Shown one piece after another: positions 26,509-34,646 of a DNA stretch of 64,000 nucleotides. This stretch comes from Ruminobacter sp964520475 (GTDB lineage Bacteria; Pseudomonadota; Gammaproteobacteria; Enterobacterales; Succinivibrionaceae). Where the stretch lies: assembly GCA_964520475.1 (NCBI GenBank), contig CAZFNS010000001.1:1-64000 (forward strand). The letters are read 5' to 3'. The notes below the pieces were generated by a model. It worked only from the letters and a program-made list of their open reading frames with translations, searched no databases and had not been told where the DNA came from. The position numbers and the translations under genes were made by a program. How positions within the stretch are numbered: position 1 is the first letter of the stretch; the number at the start of each line of letters is the position of its first letter.

Positions 26509-29073
26509 ATGACGGAACGGACCATGACTCAGAACGCGGCGACCCCGCTGATGCAGCAGTATCTTCAGGTGAAAGGGAAATATCCCGGCATCATCCTGCT
26601 GTTCAGAATGGGCGATTTTTACGAGACCTTCTTCGACGACGCGAAAAAAGCTTCCGATCTCCTGGACATCACCCTGACCAGACGGGGAATGTACAACGGC
26701 GTCCCCGTGCCCATGGCCGGCGTGCCCTACCATTCCGTCGACAACTACCTCGCCCGGCTCCTCGAGAAGGGCGAGAGCGTCGCCATCTGCGAGCAGATCG
26801 GCGATCCCGCGGCCGCCAAGGGCATCGTCGAAAGGAGGGTGACCAGGATCATCACCCCGGGCACCGTCACCGACGAGAACCTCCTCCCCGAAAGGAGGGA
26901 CAACTGCATAGCCTGCGCCTGCAGCGACCAGTTCGCCTACGCCCTGAGCTACATCAACCTGAGCACGGGCGACTTTTACTGCCTCGAGACGGAGTCCCCC
27001 GCGGAATTCGAGGCGGCGCTCCAGCGGGTGAACCCCGCCGAGCTGCTCTACTCGGAAACCTTCAAATCGCCCGAGACGCTCGCCTCCCATCCCGGCCTGC
27101 GCCGCCGCCCGGCCTGGGATTTCGAGTACGACTCCTGCCGCCGCAAGCTCTGCCGGCACTTCGGCACGAAAGATCTGGCCGGCTTCGCCCTCGGGGACGT
27201 CAGCATCGGCATCTGCGCGGCCGGGGCCCTGATCGGATACGTGCGCGAGACCCAGAAAACCGCCCTCCTGCACATCACCTCCCTGAAAACGGAGACGGAC
27301 GGATCGTTCCTCTCCCTGGACGCGAACTCCCAGCGGAACCTCGAGATCACGGAGAACCTGCACGGCGGCGGCGAGAACACCCTGGCATCGGTGCTCGACC
27401 GCTGCGCGACCCCGATGGGCTCGCGCCTGCTCAGGCGCAATCTGCTCAAGCCCCCGAAGGATCCCGGCGTCGTCGCCGGGCGCCTCGACTTGGTCGGGGA
27501 GTTCGTCGCGGGCGACGCCATAGGGGATTTCGCCGGGCTCCTCAAGGAAGCCGGGGATCTGGAGCGCATCGCCGCCCGCCTCGCCCTCAAGAACCTCCGG
27601 CCGCGCGACCTCTGCAAGATCCGGCAGGGGCTCGAGATGCTGCCCGAGCTTAAGGAAAAGCTCGCGGCCGCGGGCGGCAGGCTCGCCGCCGCCGGCGCGG
27701 CCATCCCCCCGCTCGGCGATCTCGCGGCGCTGCTCAAGCGGGCGGTGAAGGACAATCCCGCCGCGGTCATCCGCGAGGGCGGCGTCATCGCCGCCGGCTA
27801 CAGCGCCGAGCTCGACCGCCTGCGCGATCTCACGGGCGGCGCCCGGGACACGCTCAGGGAGATCGAGGAGCGGGAAAAGAAGCGCACCGGCATAAGCACG
27901 CTCAGGGTGGACTACAACCGGGTGCACGGCTTCTACATCGAGATAACCCGCGCCCAGGCCGGAGCGGTGCCCCCGGACTACATCAGGCGCCAGACCCTCA
28001 AGAACACCGAGCGCTACGTCACCCCGGAACTCAAGGAGTACGAGGAGCAGATGCTCACGGCCCAGAGCAAGGCCCTGGCCCTCGAGAAAAAGCTCTACGA
28101 CGAGCTGCTCGACGGTCTCCTCGCCTATCTCGCGCCCCTCGGGGACATCGCGAAAAAGCTCGCCGGTCTGGACATGCTCCTGTCCTTCGCCGGCGCCGCC
28201 CGCCAGTACGGCTACGCCCGGCCGGAGTTCTGCGCGGAGAAAAAATTCCTCATCGTCAAAGGCCGGCACCCGGTGATCGAGCGGGCGGGGACCGATCCCT
28301 TCATCGCCAACGACACCCGTCTGGACGACAGCACCACCATGCTGCTCGTCACCGGCCCCAACATGGGCGGCAAATCGACCTACATGCGCCAGGCCGCCCT
28401 AATCGCCCTGATGGCCTGGGCCGGCTCGTTCGTCCCGGCGGAGCGGGCGGTCGTCCCGGACATCGACCGGATCTTCACCCGCATCGGCGCCAGCGACGAC
28501 CTCGCTTCCGGCCGGTCCACCTTCATGGTGGAAATGACCGAAACCTCGGCCATCATCCACCGGGCCACCGAAAAGAGCCTGGTGCTCATGGACGAGATCG
28601 GCCGGGGCACCGGCGCCGCCGACGGCATGTCCATTGCCTGGGCCGTGGCCGAGCACCTCGCGGAACGGCGCTGCTTCACCCTGTTTTCCACGCACTATTT
28701 CGAAATCACCGCCCTGGAGGATCTCCGCCCGAACGTGCGGAACGTGCACTTCGGGGCCCAGAAGAGCGGCGACAGCGTCATTTTCCTGCACAACGCCCTG
28801 CCGGGCGCGGCCGCGAGTTCCTACGGCCTGGAGGTGGCGGCGCTCGCGGGCGTGCCCGCGTCCGTCATAAACCTGGCCCGGCGCAAGATCGCCGAGTTTT
28901 CGGCGGGACGGCCCGCCGCCCCGGCCGGGGCGGCCCCGGAGCCGGAGCCGCGGATCCCGCCCGAAGCCGCGGAAATCGTGGAAACGCTGAAGGAAGTGAA
29001 GCCCGACACGCTCACGGCGCGGGACGCGCTCGGCCTGATCTACGACCTGCACGCCCTCGCCGGCAAAATCTAG
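26509..29073 (+). CDS. mutS: DNA mismatch repair protein MutS
   Basis: 854 aa, standard. MutS recognises mispairs and starts methyl-directed repair with MutL. The mismatch-reading F-x-E lies in GDFYETFFDDAKK; connector, lever and clamp domains follow; the ATPase has GPNMGGKST, LVLMDEIGRGT and the STHYFE switch histidine. The C-terminal tetramer segment is present. An ATG five codons later is an alternative start. Its stop TAG shares three bases with the opposing nlpD stop. Confidence 0.97.
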   Translation: MTERTMTQNAATPLMQQYLQVKGKYPGIILLFRMGDFYETFFDDAKKASDLLDITLTRRGMYNGVPVPMAGVPYHSVDNYLARLLEKGESVAICEQIGDPAAAKGIVERRVTRIITPGTVTDENLLPERRDNCIACACSDQFAYALSYINLSTGDFYCLETESPAEFEAALQRVNPAELLYSETFKSPETLASHPGLRRRPAWDFEYDSCRRKLCRHFGTKDLAGFALGDVSIGICAAGALIGYVRETQKTALLHITSLKTETDGSFLSLDANSQRNLEITENLHGGGENTLASVLDRCATPMGSRLLRRNLLKPPKDPGVVAGRLDLVGEFVAGDAIGDFAGLLKEAGDLERIAARLALKNLRPRDLCKIRQGLEMLPELKEKLAAAGGRLAAAGAAIPPLGDLAALLKRAVKDNPAAVIREGGVIAAGYSAELDRLRDLTGGARDTLREIEEREKKRTGISTLRVDYNRVHGFYIEITRAQAGAVPPDYIRRQTLKNTERYVTPELKEYEEQMLTAQSKALALEKKLYDELLDGLLAYLAPLGDIAKKLAGLDMLLSFAGAARQYGYARPEFCAEKKFLIVKGRHPVIERAGTDPFIANDTRLDDSTTMLLVTGPNMGGKSTYMRQAALIALMAWAGSFVPAERAVVPDIDRIFTRIGASDDLASGRSTFMVEMTETSAIIHRATEKSLVLMDEIGRGTGAADGMSIAWAVAEHLAERRCFTLFSTHYFEITALEDLRPNVRNVHFGAQKSGDSVIFLHNALPGAAASSYGLEVAALAGVPASVINLARRKIAEFSAGRPAAPAGAAPEPEPRIPPEAAEIVETLKEVKPDTLTARDALGLIYDLHALAGKI

Positions 29074-30077
29074 CGCTTGGGCAGATAACTGAGCGGGTTG
29101 ACCGATTCCCCGTTGTGTCTTATCTCGAAATGGAGCCGGACGGATTTGGCGTCCGAGTCGCCCATTTTCGCGATCACCTGACCCGATTTAACCGTCTGGC
29201 CCTCGGCCACGAGAATGGCGTCGTTGTGCGCGTACGCGGACAGGTACTCGTCGTTGTGGTTGACGATGATCAGGTTGCCGTAGCCCCTGAGCGCGTCGCC
29301 GGCGTAAACGATCCGGCCCTGGGCGGCGCTCATCACCGCGTCGCCCCTCTTGCCGGCAATGTCGATGCCCCGGTTGGCGCTGCTGTAGCCCTCGACGATC
29401 GCGCCGCCGCACGGCCACCGCCACGAAATGCGGCCGGCCGTCCGGGCGGCGGCCGGGGCTTTCGCCGCCGCGGGCGCCCGCGCGGTCATCGCGGGCGCCG
29501 ACCCCGCGGCCTTGGCGGCCGGCTTCGCCGGCTTCGCCGCGGAAGCGCGCGCCGCCGTCTGCGTCTGCCGCGGCGCCGCCGCGGCGGTCCCGCCGCCCAC
29601 CGAAAGCATCTGCCCCGCGTTGATGGCGTAGGAAGAGTCTATGCCGTTTTTGGCGGCGAGCTGGGCGGGCGTCAGCCCGAACCTTTTGGAGATGCTGTAG
29701 ACCGTGTCGCCCTTGGCCACGCGGTAAAGTTTCATGCCGGATTTCGCGGGGTTGGTCAGGAGGCGCGCGCCCGCGTTGATGGCGTACGGGGGTTTGATGC
29801 CGTTGATCAGGGCGAGGGTCCGGTAGTCCATGTCGTAGACGAAGGCCACCGAGTACAGCGTGTCCCCGCGCTTTACCGTGTAGTAGTCCCCGGCCGCCCG
29901 GCTGATCCGGGGGCGGGCGGCGCTCGCCGCGGGCTTGGCGGCGCGCACCGGCGCGGCCTTCTGCTGCCGGACCCCGGTGAGCTGCGCCGCGGTGTACGGC
30001 CGGTCGTAGGTGACGCAGCCCGCGGTCAGGATCAGGGCGGCGCCGGCGGCCAGGGAGAGTAATATTTTTCCAGTCAT
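29070..30077 (-). CDS. nlpD: Murein hydrolase activator lipoprotein NlpD
   Basis: 335 aa. NlpD activates amidase AmiC at the division septum. A lipoprotein signal ends at the lipobox TAGC (C21). Two LysM peptidoglycan-binding domains (about 65-107 and 118-160) are followed by an Ala/Pro/Lys-rich linker and a degenerate LytM/M23 domain. Two of the zinc-ligand positions are changed (NRGID for HxxxD, RLHFEI for HxH), which is what an activator, not a peptidase, should have. ATG 30077 was chosen for the signal peptide. rpoS, which usually follows nlpD, is absent here; mutS converges instead. Confidence 0.95.
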   Translation of the reverse strand: MTGKILLSLAAGAALILTAGCVTYDRPYTAAQLTGVRQQKAAPVRAAKPAASAARPRISRAAGDYYTVKRGDTLYSVAFVYDMDYRTLALINGIKPPYAINAGARLLTNPAKSGMKLYRVAKGDTVYSISKRFGLTPAQLAAKNGIDSSYAINAGQMLSVGGGTAAAAPRQTQTAARASAAKPAKPAAKAAGSAPAMTARAPAAAKAPAAARTAGRISWRWPCGGAIVEGYSSANRGIDIAGKRGDAVMSAAQGRIVYAGDALRGYGNLIIVNHNDEYLSAYAHNDAILVAEGQTVKSGQVIAKMGDSDAKSVRLHFEIRHNGESVNPLSYLPKR

Positions 30078-30081
30078 GACT

Positions 30082-30705
30082 TCAGTCCCCGAAAGCGGCA
30101 TACCAGCACAGGAACAGCGCGGCGAGCCCGACGACGGCCCAGCCGATCGCGTTGATGTATTTTCTGATGGCGGCCTCCATCCGCGCCCCGCCCAGCCGGA
30201 TCAGCCAGGCGATGAGGAAGAACCTGCTCCCGCGCCCGAGCAGGGAGACCGCGGTGAAGACCCAGATCCCCAGCTGCCAGCCCGGCACGCCGGCCAGGTG
30301 CCGGGCCGCGGCCAGGCCGCAGCAGACGGCGACTATCTTGTAGGGCAGCGGGGTAAACGACCCCAGGATCACGAAAAACACCCCGAACCGCTGCAGGTAC
30401 TCCCGGACCGAGTCCATCGCGGCGGTCCATTTCAGGGCCTCGAACAGATCCTCGAGGTACAGATCGTACAGGTAGTAGCCCGCGTAGTAGCCGACCGCGG
30501 CGCCGAGCACCGACGTGACGGTGGCGATCGCCGCGTACCGGTACGACTTCTCCGGGACGGCGATGCACATGGGGGCGAGCATCACGTCCACGGGCACGGG
30601 CCAGAAGATCGATTCGATGAAACTGTTGCCGCCCAGGAACCACACGGCGCGCCTGTGCCGCGCCAGCCTGATGCACCCGTCGTACAGTTTCTCAAAAATT
30701 CTCAT
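30082..30705 (-). CDS. YqaA-family (DedA/VTT-like) inner membrane protein
   Basis: 207 aa with about five hydrophobic segments and the VTT/SNARE-assoc motif region SFTPLPYKIVAVCCG. DedA-like proteins are linked to lipid-carrier flipping and membrane homeostasis; the role of the YqaA branch is not known. In many gammaproteobacteria this family sits between surE-pcm and nlpD; here pcm is missing and it follows surE directly, with a 14-base overlap. It ends 4 bases before nlpD starts. Confidence 0.85.
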   Translation of the reverse strand: MRIFEKLYDGCIRLARHRRAVWFLGGNSFIESIFWPVPVDVMLAPMCIAVPEKSYRYAAIATVTSVLGAAVGYYAGYYLYDLYLEDLFEALKWTAAMDSVREYLQRFGVFFVILGSFTPLPYKIVAVCCGLAAARHLAGVPGWQLGIWVFTAVSLLGRGSRFFLIAWLIRLGGARMEAAIRKYINAIGWAVVGLAALFLCWYAAFGD

Positions 30706-31465
30706 CTTCGCAAATCCTGTCCATCCATCTCGCCAGGTCGTCGAGCGCCCGGTACGCCGTCAGGTCGATATGCAGGGGCGTCACCGAAACGTATCCCTCC
30801 GAGACCGCCCGGATGTCCGTGTCGGCGCCGCTGTCCGACGCGCCGGCCTGGGGTCCGATCCAGTAGATGGTCTCTCCCCGCATGTCCCGGTCGGTGACGA
30901 CGTTGTCCGAGCTCATCCTCCGCCCGAGCCTGGTGACCCTGACCCCCCTTACCGCGTCCCAGGGGAGATCCGGCACGTTGATGTTCAGGATGTTGTCGGG
31001 GGGAATCGGGCACTCGTCGATTTTCTCCAGGATGCCCGCCGTCACCCGGGCGGCCGTTTCGTAGTGCACCGAGCCGCACAGCGACACGGCCATGGCCGGG
31101 AGCCCGAAGTGCCGCCCTTCCGCGGCGGCGGCCACCGTTCCCGAGTAAATGACGTCGTCGCACAGGTTGGCCCCGTTGTTTATGCCGGAAACGACGATGT
31201 CCGGCCGGCTCTCGAGCAGCGTGTTCACCGCGAGGAACACGCTGTCGGTCGGGGTGCCCCGCACGGCCGTGAAGTCCTCCCGGTTGATCTTCTGTATCCG
31301 CAGCGGGTACTCGAGGGTCAGCGAGTGGCTCGCGGCGCTCTGGTTGCGGTCCGGCGCCACCACGGTGACCTTGTGGCCCGCCGCCCGGAACGTCCGGTAG
31401 AGCACGTCTATGCCCTCGGCGTAGACCCCGTCGTCGTTGCTCAGCAGAATGTTATACCGGCGCAT
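30692..31465 (-). CDS. surE: 5'/3'-nucleotidase SurE
   Basis: 257 aa (E. coli 253). Metal-dependent phosphatase that acts on nucleoside monophosphates and short polyphosphate. LLSNDDG (D11, D12), the RNQSAAS serine and SGINNGANL asparagine make the metal site. It overlaps ispF by 14 bases at its start and yqaA by 14 at its end, so the operon is tightly coupled. E. coli has truD between ispF and surE; here truD is absent. Confidence 0.95.
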   Translation of the reverse strand: MRRYNILLSNDDGVYAEGIDVLYRTFRAAGHKVTVVAPDRNQSAASHSLTLEYPLRIQKINREDFTAVRGTPTDSVFLAVNTLLESRPDIVVSGINNGANLCDDVIYSGTVAAAAEGRHFGLPAMAVSLCGSVHYETAARVTAGILEKIDECPIPPDNILNINVPDLPWDAVRGVRVTRLGRRMSSDNVVTDRDMRGETIYWIGPQAGASDSGADTDIRAVSEGYVSVTPLHIDLTAYRALDDLARWMDRICEDENF

Positions 31466-31940
31466 GCTGCATTTCCAGGAGAACGGCCGCCTCGGCGGCT
31501 ATCCCCTCCCCGCGGCCGGTGAAGCCCAGCTTTTCCGTGGTGGTGGCCTTGACGTTGACCCGGTCCGGCCCGATCCCGAGATCTTCGGCGATATTGGCGC
31601 GCATCCGCTCCGCGTGCGGGGCGATCTTCGGCGCCTCCGCGAGCACGGTGAGATCCGCGTTCACCACGCGGAACCCGCGCTCGGCCGCGCGCCGCGCCGC
31701 GTCCCGCAGGATGATCCTGCTGTCGATGCCCCTGAACCTGTCGTCGGTGTCCGGGTACAGCCTGCCGATGTCCCCGAGCCCGGCGGCGCCCAGGATGCCG
31801 TCGGCGAGCGCGTGCAGAAGGACGTCCCCGTCGGAATGGGCGACCAGCCCCCGGTCGCAGGGGATTTTCACGCCGCCGAGCGTGACGGGCCCCGGCCCCC
31901 CGAATCTGTGCACATCAATGCCGTGACCGATCCTGAACAA
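31452..31940 (-). CDS. ispF: 2-C-methyl-D-erythritol 2,4-cyclodiphosphate synthase IspF
   Basis: 162 aa (E. coli 159). Fifth step of the MEP isoprenoid pathway. GHGIDVHRF, LVAHSDGDVLLHAL and ATTTEKLGFTGRGEGI are diagnostic. The start is judged to be TTG 31940: it gives MFRIGHGIDV, has AAGGAG six bases upstream, and follows the ispD stop by two bases. The frame itself opens much earlier, but that part is a shadow of ispD. Confidence 0.93.
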   Translation of the reverse strand: MFRIGHGIDVHRFGGPGPVTLGGVKIPCDRGLVAHSDGDVLLHALADGILGAAGLGDIGRLYPDTDDRFRGIDSRIILRDAARRAAERGFRVVNADLTVLAEAPKIAPHAERMRANIAEDLGIGPDRVNVKATTTEKLGFTGRGEGIAAEAAVLLEMQHAPV

Positions 31941-31942
31941 CT

Positions 31943-32620
31943 TCAACTCCTTTTGCGCGATTCCAGATAAAATTCCGCGAGACGCAGGTCGGCGGGCTCC
32001 GTGACCTTGATGTTCGCCGCCGAGCCTTCCACCGCCTTCGGCCGGTAGCCCGCGCGCTCCATGGCGGACGACTCGTCCGTCGGGACGAAGCCCTCCGCGA
32101 GCGCCTTTTCGTAAGCCGCGACGAGCAGGTCCCGCCGGAACAGCTGCGGGGTCAGGGCGCGGCGCAGGTCGTCCCGCGGCACCGTACCGGTTATGAGCCC
32201 GCCCTCGGCGCGCTTCACGGTGTCCGCGACCTTCGCGACCAGCACGGCGCCGTCCGGCGTGAGCCCCTCCGCGATCAGCGCGCGCACGTCCTCCTCCGCG
32301 ACGCACGGGCGCGCCGCGTCGTGGACCAGCACGTACTCCGACCCGGCGCCGCGCAGGCCGCTGAGGACGCTGTGCGGCCTTTCGGCGCCGCCCGCGCGGA
32401 AGAGCACCCGCGGGGAGCGGGCGAAGCCGAGCTCCCGGCAGCGCCCGTCGTCCGGGCTCACCGCCACGACGATCCTGCCGACGACGTCCGGCATGTCCAG
32501 AAAAACGCCGACGGTGATCTCCAGGATGGTCCTGCCGCCGATTTTCAGGTACTGCTTCGGCACCCCCGCCTTCATCCTCTTCCCCGCGCCGGCGGCGGGA
32601 ATGATCACGTCGAGCTTCAC
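31943..32620 (-). CDS. ispD: 2-C-methyl-D-erythritol 4-phosphate cytidylyltransferase IspD
   Basis: 225 aa. Third step of the MEP pathway: CTP plus MEP gives CDP-ME. The nucleotide-binding IPAAGAGKRM, KQYLKIGGRTILE, VHDAARPCV and TDESSAMER are clear. It starts with GTG one base after the ftsB stop codon. The pair ispD-ispF is separate, not the fused IspDF seen in some lineages. Confidence 0.96.
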   Translation of the reverse strand: MKLDVIIPAAGAGKRMKAGVPKQYLKIGGRTILEITVGVFLDMPDVVGRIVVAVSPDDGRCRELGFARSPRVLFRAGGAERPHSVLSGLRGAGSEYVLVHDAARPCVAEEDVRALIAEGLTPDGAVLVAKVADTVKRAEGGLITGTVPRDDLRRALTPQLFRRDLLVAAYEKALAEGFVPTDESSAMERAGYRPKAVEGSAANIKVTEPADLRLAEFYLESRKRS

Positions 32621-32621
32621 G

Positions 32622-32909
32622 CTATCTGCCCTCGTCCCTCACGACGCGGTAAAACACCTCCCCCTCCTTGATCATGCCGAGATCGGCCCGCGCGACGTCC
32701 TCGGCCGTTTCGAGGTTGTTGCCGTCGCGGAGATTGTTGATGTTTTTCCGCAGCATCTCGTTCTTTTCCCGCAGCGTGCGGGTGTGTTTCTTCGCCTCGT
32801 AGAGCTCCCTGCGCACCTGCAGGTTTTTGTTGTAGCCGTTGGGGGAGCTGATAAAACCGTGCACCAGGAAAACGGTGAAGGCGATTATGAGTATTACGGT
32901 GAAGCGCAT
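32622..32909 (-). CDS. ftsB: Cell division protein FtsB
   Basis: 95 aa (E. coli 103). Single-pass inner membrane protein that forms a complex with FtsL and FtsQ. One transmembrane segment (about 3-20), then a coiled coil (about 30-65), and the family ending ARADLGMIKEGEVFYRV. ATG 32909 was chosen; a 19-codon upstream extension would put residues before the membrane segment that the family lacks. First gene of ftsB-ispD-ispF-surE-yqaA-nlpD. Confidence 0.92.
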   Translation of the reverse strand: MRFTVILIIAFTVFLVHGFISSPNGYNKNLQVRRELYEAKKHTRTLREKNEMLRKNINNLRDGNNLETAEDVARADLGMIKEGEVFYRVVRDEGR

Positions 32910-32942
32910 TGCGTCCGTCCGGTAAGTCAACTTTACCTGCCT

Positions 32943-32948
32943 ATTATA
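32943..32948 (-). promoter_or_regulatory. -10 box of the ftsB operon
   Basis: TATAAT on the minus strand, 33 bases before the ftsB ATG and just past the eno terminator. The -35 region is weak. Confidence 0.5.
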
Positions 32949-32984
32949 TAATAACGCCCCGCTCATTACACGGGCGGACGGAAC

Positions 32985-33017
32985 AAAAAACTCCCGCGGC
33001 GGGAACGCCGCGGGAGT
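32985..33017 (-). terminator. Terminator of eno
   Basis: 11-bp stem ACTCCCGCGGC/GCCGCGGGAGT (32990-33017) with a 6-base loop, then six T (32985-32990), 37 bases after the eno stop codon. Confidence 0.92.
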
Positions 33018-33054
33018 CGCGTCTTATGCTTTCCGGAAGGCCGGAAACGGGCTT

Positions 33055-34356
33055 TTACTGGCCCTTAACCGCCTTGCGGCCGGCGTACGGGGCCTTGTCG
33101 GAGCCCAGCTCTTCCTCGATGCGGATCAGCTGGTTGTACTTCGCCATGCGGTCGGAGCGGCTCAGAGAGCCGGTCTTGATCTGGCCGGCGGCGGTGCCCA
33201 CGGCGATGTCGGCGATGGTGCAGTCCTCGGTCTCGCCCGAACGGTGCGAAATGACCGCGGTGTAGCCGGCGTCATGGGCCATCTGGATGGCGTCGAGGGT
33301 CTCGGTCAGGGAGCCGATCTGGTTGACCTTGATGAGGATGGAGTTGGCGATGCCTTTCTCGATGCCTTCCTTGAGGATCGAAGGATTGGTCACGAAGAGG
33401 TCGTCGCCCACCAGCTGGCACTTGCCGCCGAGCTTGTCGGTCAGGTACTTCCAGCCGTCCCAGTCGCCCTCGGCCTGGCCGTCTTCGATGGAGATGATCG
33501 GGTACTGCACGCAGAGGTCGGCCAGGAAGTCGGCGAGCTGGTTGGAGGTCAGGTCCTTGCCCTCGGCCTTCATTCTGTAGAGACCGGCCTCCTCGTCGTA
33601 GAATTCGGACGAAGCGCAGTCCATGGCCAGGGTGATGTCCTCGCCGAACTTGTAGCCGGCCTTCTCTACGGCCTCCTTGATGGCGGCCATGGCGTCGGCG
33701 GTGCCGGCGAGCCTCGGGGCGTAGCCGCCCTCGTCGCCCACGGTGGTGGGCTGGCCCTTGGCCTTCAGAACCTTGGCGAGCTCATGGAACACTTCGGCAC
33801 CCATGCGGATGGCTTCCCGGACGGTCTTGGCTCCGACGGGCTGAATCATGAACTCCTGCATGTCCATGGACCAGGCGGCGTGCGCGCCGCCGTTGATGAT
33901 GTTCATCATCGGCAGGGGCATCGAGTAAACGCCGTGGGTGCCGTTCAGGTCGGAAATGTGCTCGTAAAGGGGAACTTTCTTGGACAGGGCCGCGGCCTTG
34001 GCGACGGCGAGGGAAATGGCCAGAATGGCGTTGGCGCCGAGGTTCTTCTTGAACGGGGTGCCGTCCTTGTCGAGCATGACCTTGTCGACGGCGCGCTGGT
34101 CGGTCGGATCCATGCCCACGATGGCCGGTCCGAGGATTTCGTTCACGTTCTTGACCGCGGTCAGCACGCCCTTGCCGCCGAAGCGGGTCTTGTCGCCGTC
34201 GCGGAGCTCGAGAGCCTCGCGCACGCCGGTGGAGGCGCCGGACGGAACGGCGGCGCGCCCCACGGAGCCGTCATCCAGGTAAACGTCAGCCTCAACGGTT
34301 GGATTACCGCGGGAGTCGATGATTTCACGACCAATAACCTTTACAATCTTAGCCAT
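33055..34356 (-). CDS. eno: Enolase
   Basis: 433 aa. Glycolytic 2-phosphoglycerate dehydratase, also part of the RNA degradosome in E. coli. IDSRGNPTVEA, the PSGASTG loop, the metal ligands in AMDCASSEF, SIEDG and VGDDLFVTN, and the SHRSGETED loop are intact. The second of two adjacent ATG codons was chosen because AGGA then lies eight bases upstream. It has a strong promoter and its own terminator. Codon choice looks that of a highly expressed gene (few rare codons). Confidence 0.98.
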   Translation of the reverse strand: MAKIVKVIGREIIDSRGNPTVEADVYLDDGSVGRAAVPSGASTGVREALELRDGDKTRFGGKGVLTAVKNVNEILGPAIVGMDPTDQRAVDKVMLDKDGTPFKKNLGANAILAISLAVAKAAALSKKVPLYEHISDLNGTHGVYSMPLPMMNIINGGAHAAWSMDMQEFMIQPVGAKTVREAIRMGAEVFHELAKVLKAKGQPTTVGDEGGYAPRLAGTADAMAAIKEAVEKAGYKFGEDITLAMDCASSEFYDEEAGLYRMKAEGKDLTSNQLADFLADLCVQYPIISIEDGQAEGDWDGWKYLTDKLGGKCQLVGDDLFVTNPSILKEGIEKGIANSILIKVNQIGSLTETLDAIQMAHDAGYTAVISHRSGETEDCTIADIAVGTAAGQIKTGSLSRSDRMAKYNQLIRIEEELGSDKAPYAGRKAVKGQ

Positions 34357-34476
34357 CATTAGATCCTCATATGGACAAATTAATATGAATCACGAAAAAG
34401 TCCCGCCGCGCGGCGGAACCGAAAAAACCTTGCGATTTTACGACAGATCAGCCAGTCATCCCAAAATTTTCCCGTG

Positions 34477-34505
34477 ATTATATAAGCCTTCGCGGGGAAT
34501 TTCAA
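34477..34505 (-). promoter_or_regulatory. Promoter of eno
   Basis: TTGAAA (34500-34505), 17-base spacer, TATAAT (34477-34482) on the minus strand. The leader is about 110 bases and contains a GC inverted repeat at 34403-34416. Confidence 0.82.
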
Positions 34506-34588
34506 TAATGGCGATGCGAGGGCGCGTCCCACTGCACATTTTGCGGAAAAGACGCGAAACCGGGGCGGCGGGGCGCCCCGGCGGGAAG

Positions 34589-34628
34589 AAAAAATCCGGC
34601 GCGGGCGGCCCGGCCGGAAGAGCCGCCC
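34589..34628 (-). terminator. Probable terminator of pyrG
   Basis: GGGCGGC/GCCGCCC stem (34603-34609 with 34622-34628), 12-base loop, then after nine bases a run of six T on the minus strand (34589-34594). Confidence 0.55.
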
Positions 34629-34646
34629 CGGGAGACGGCGGAGCCG

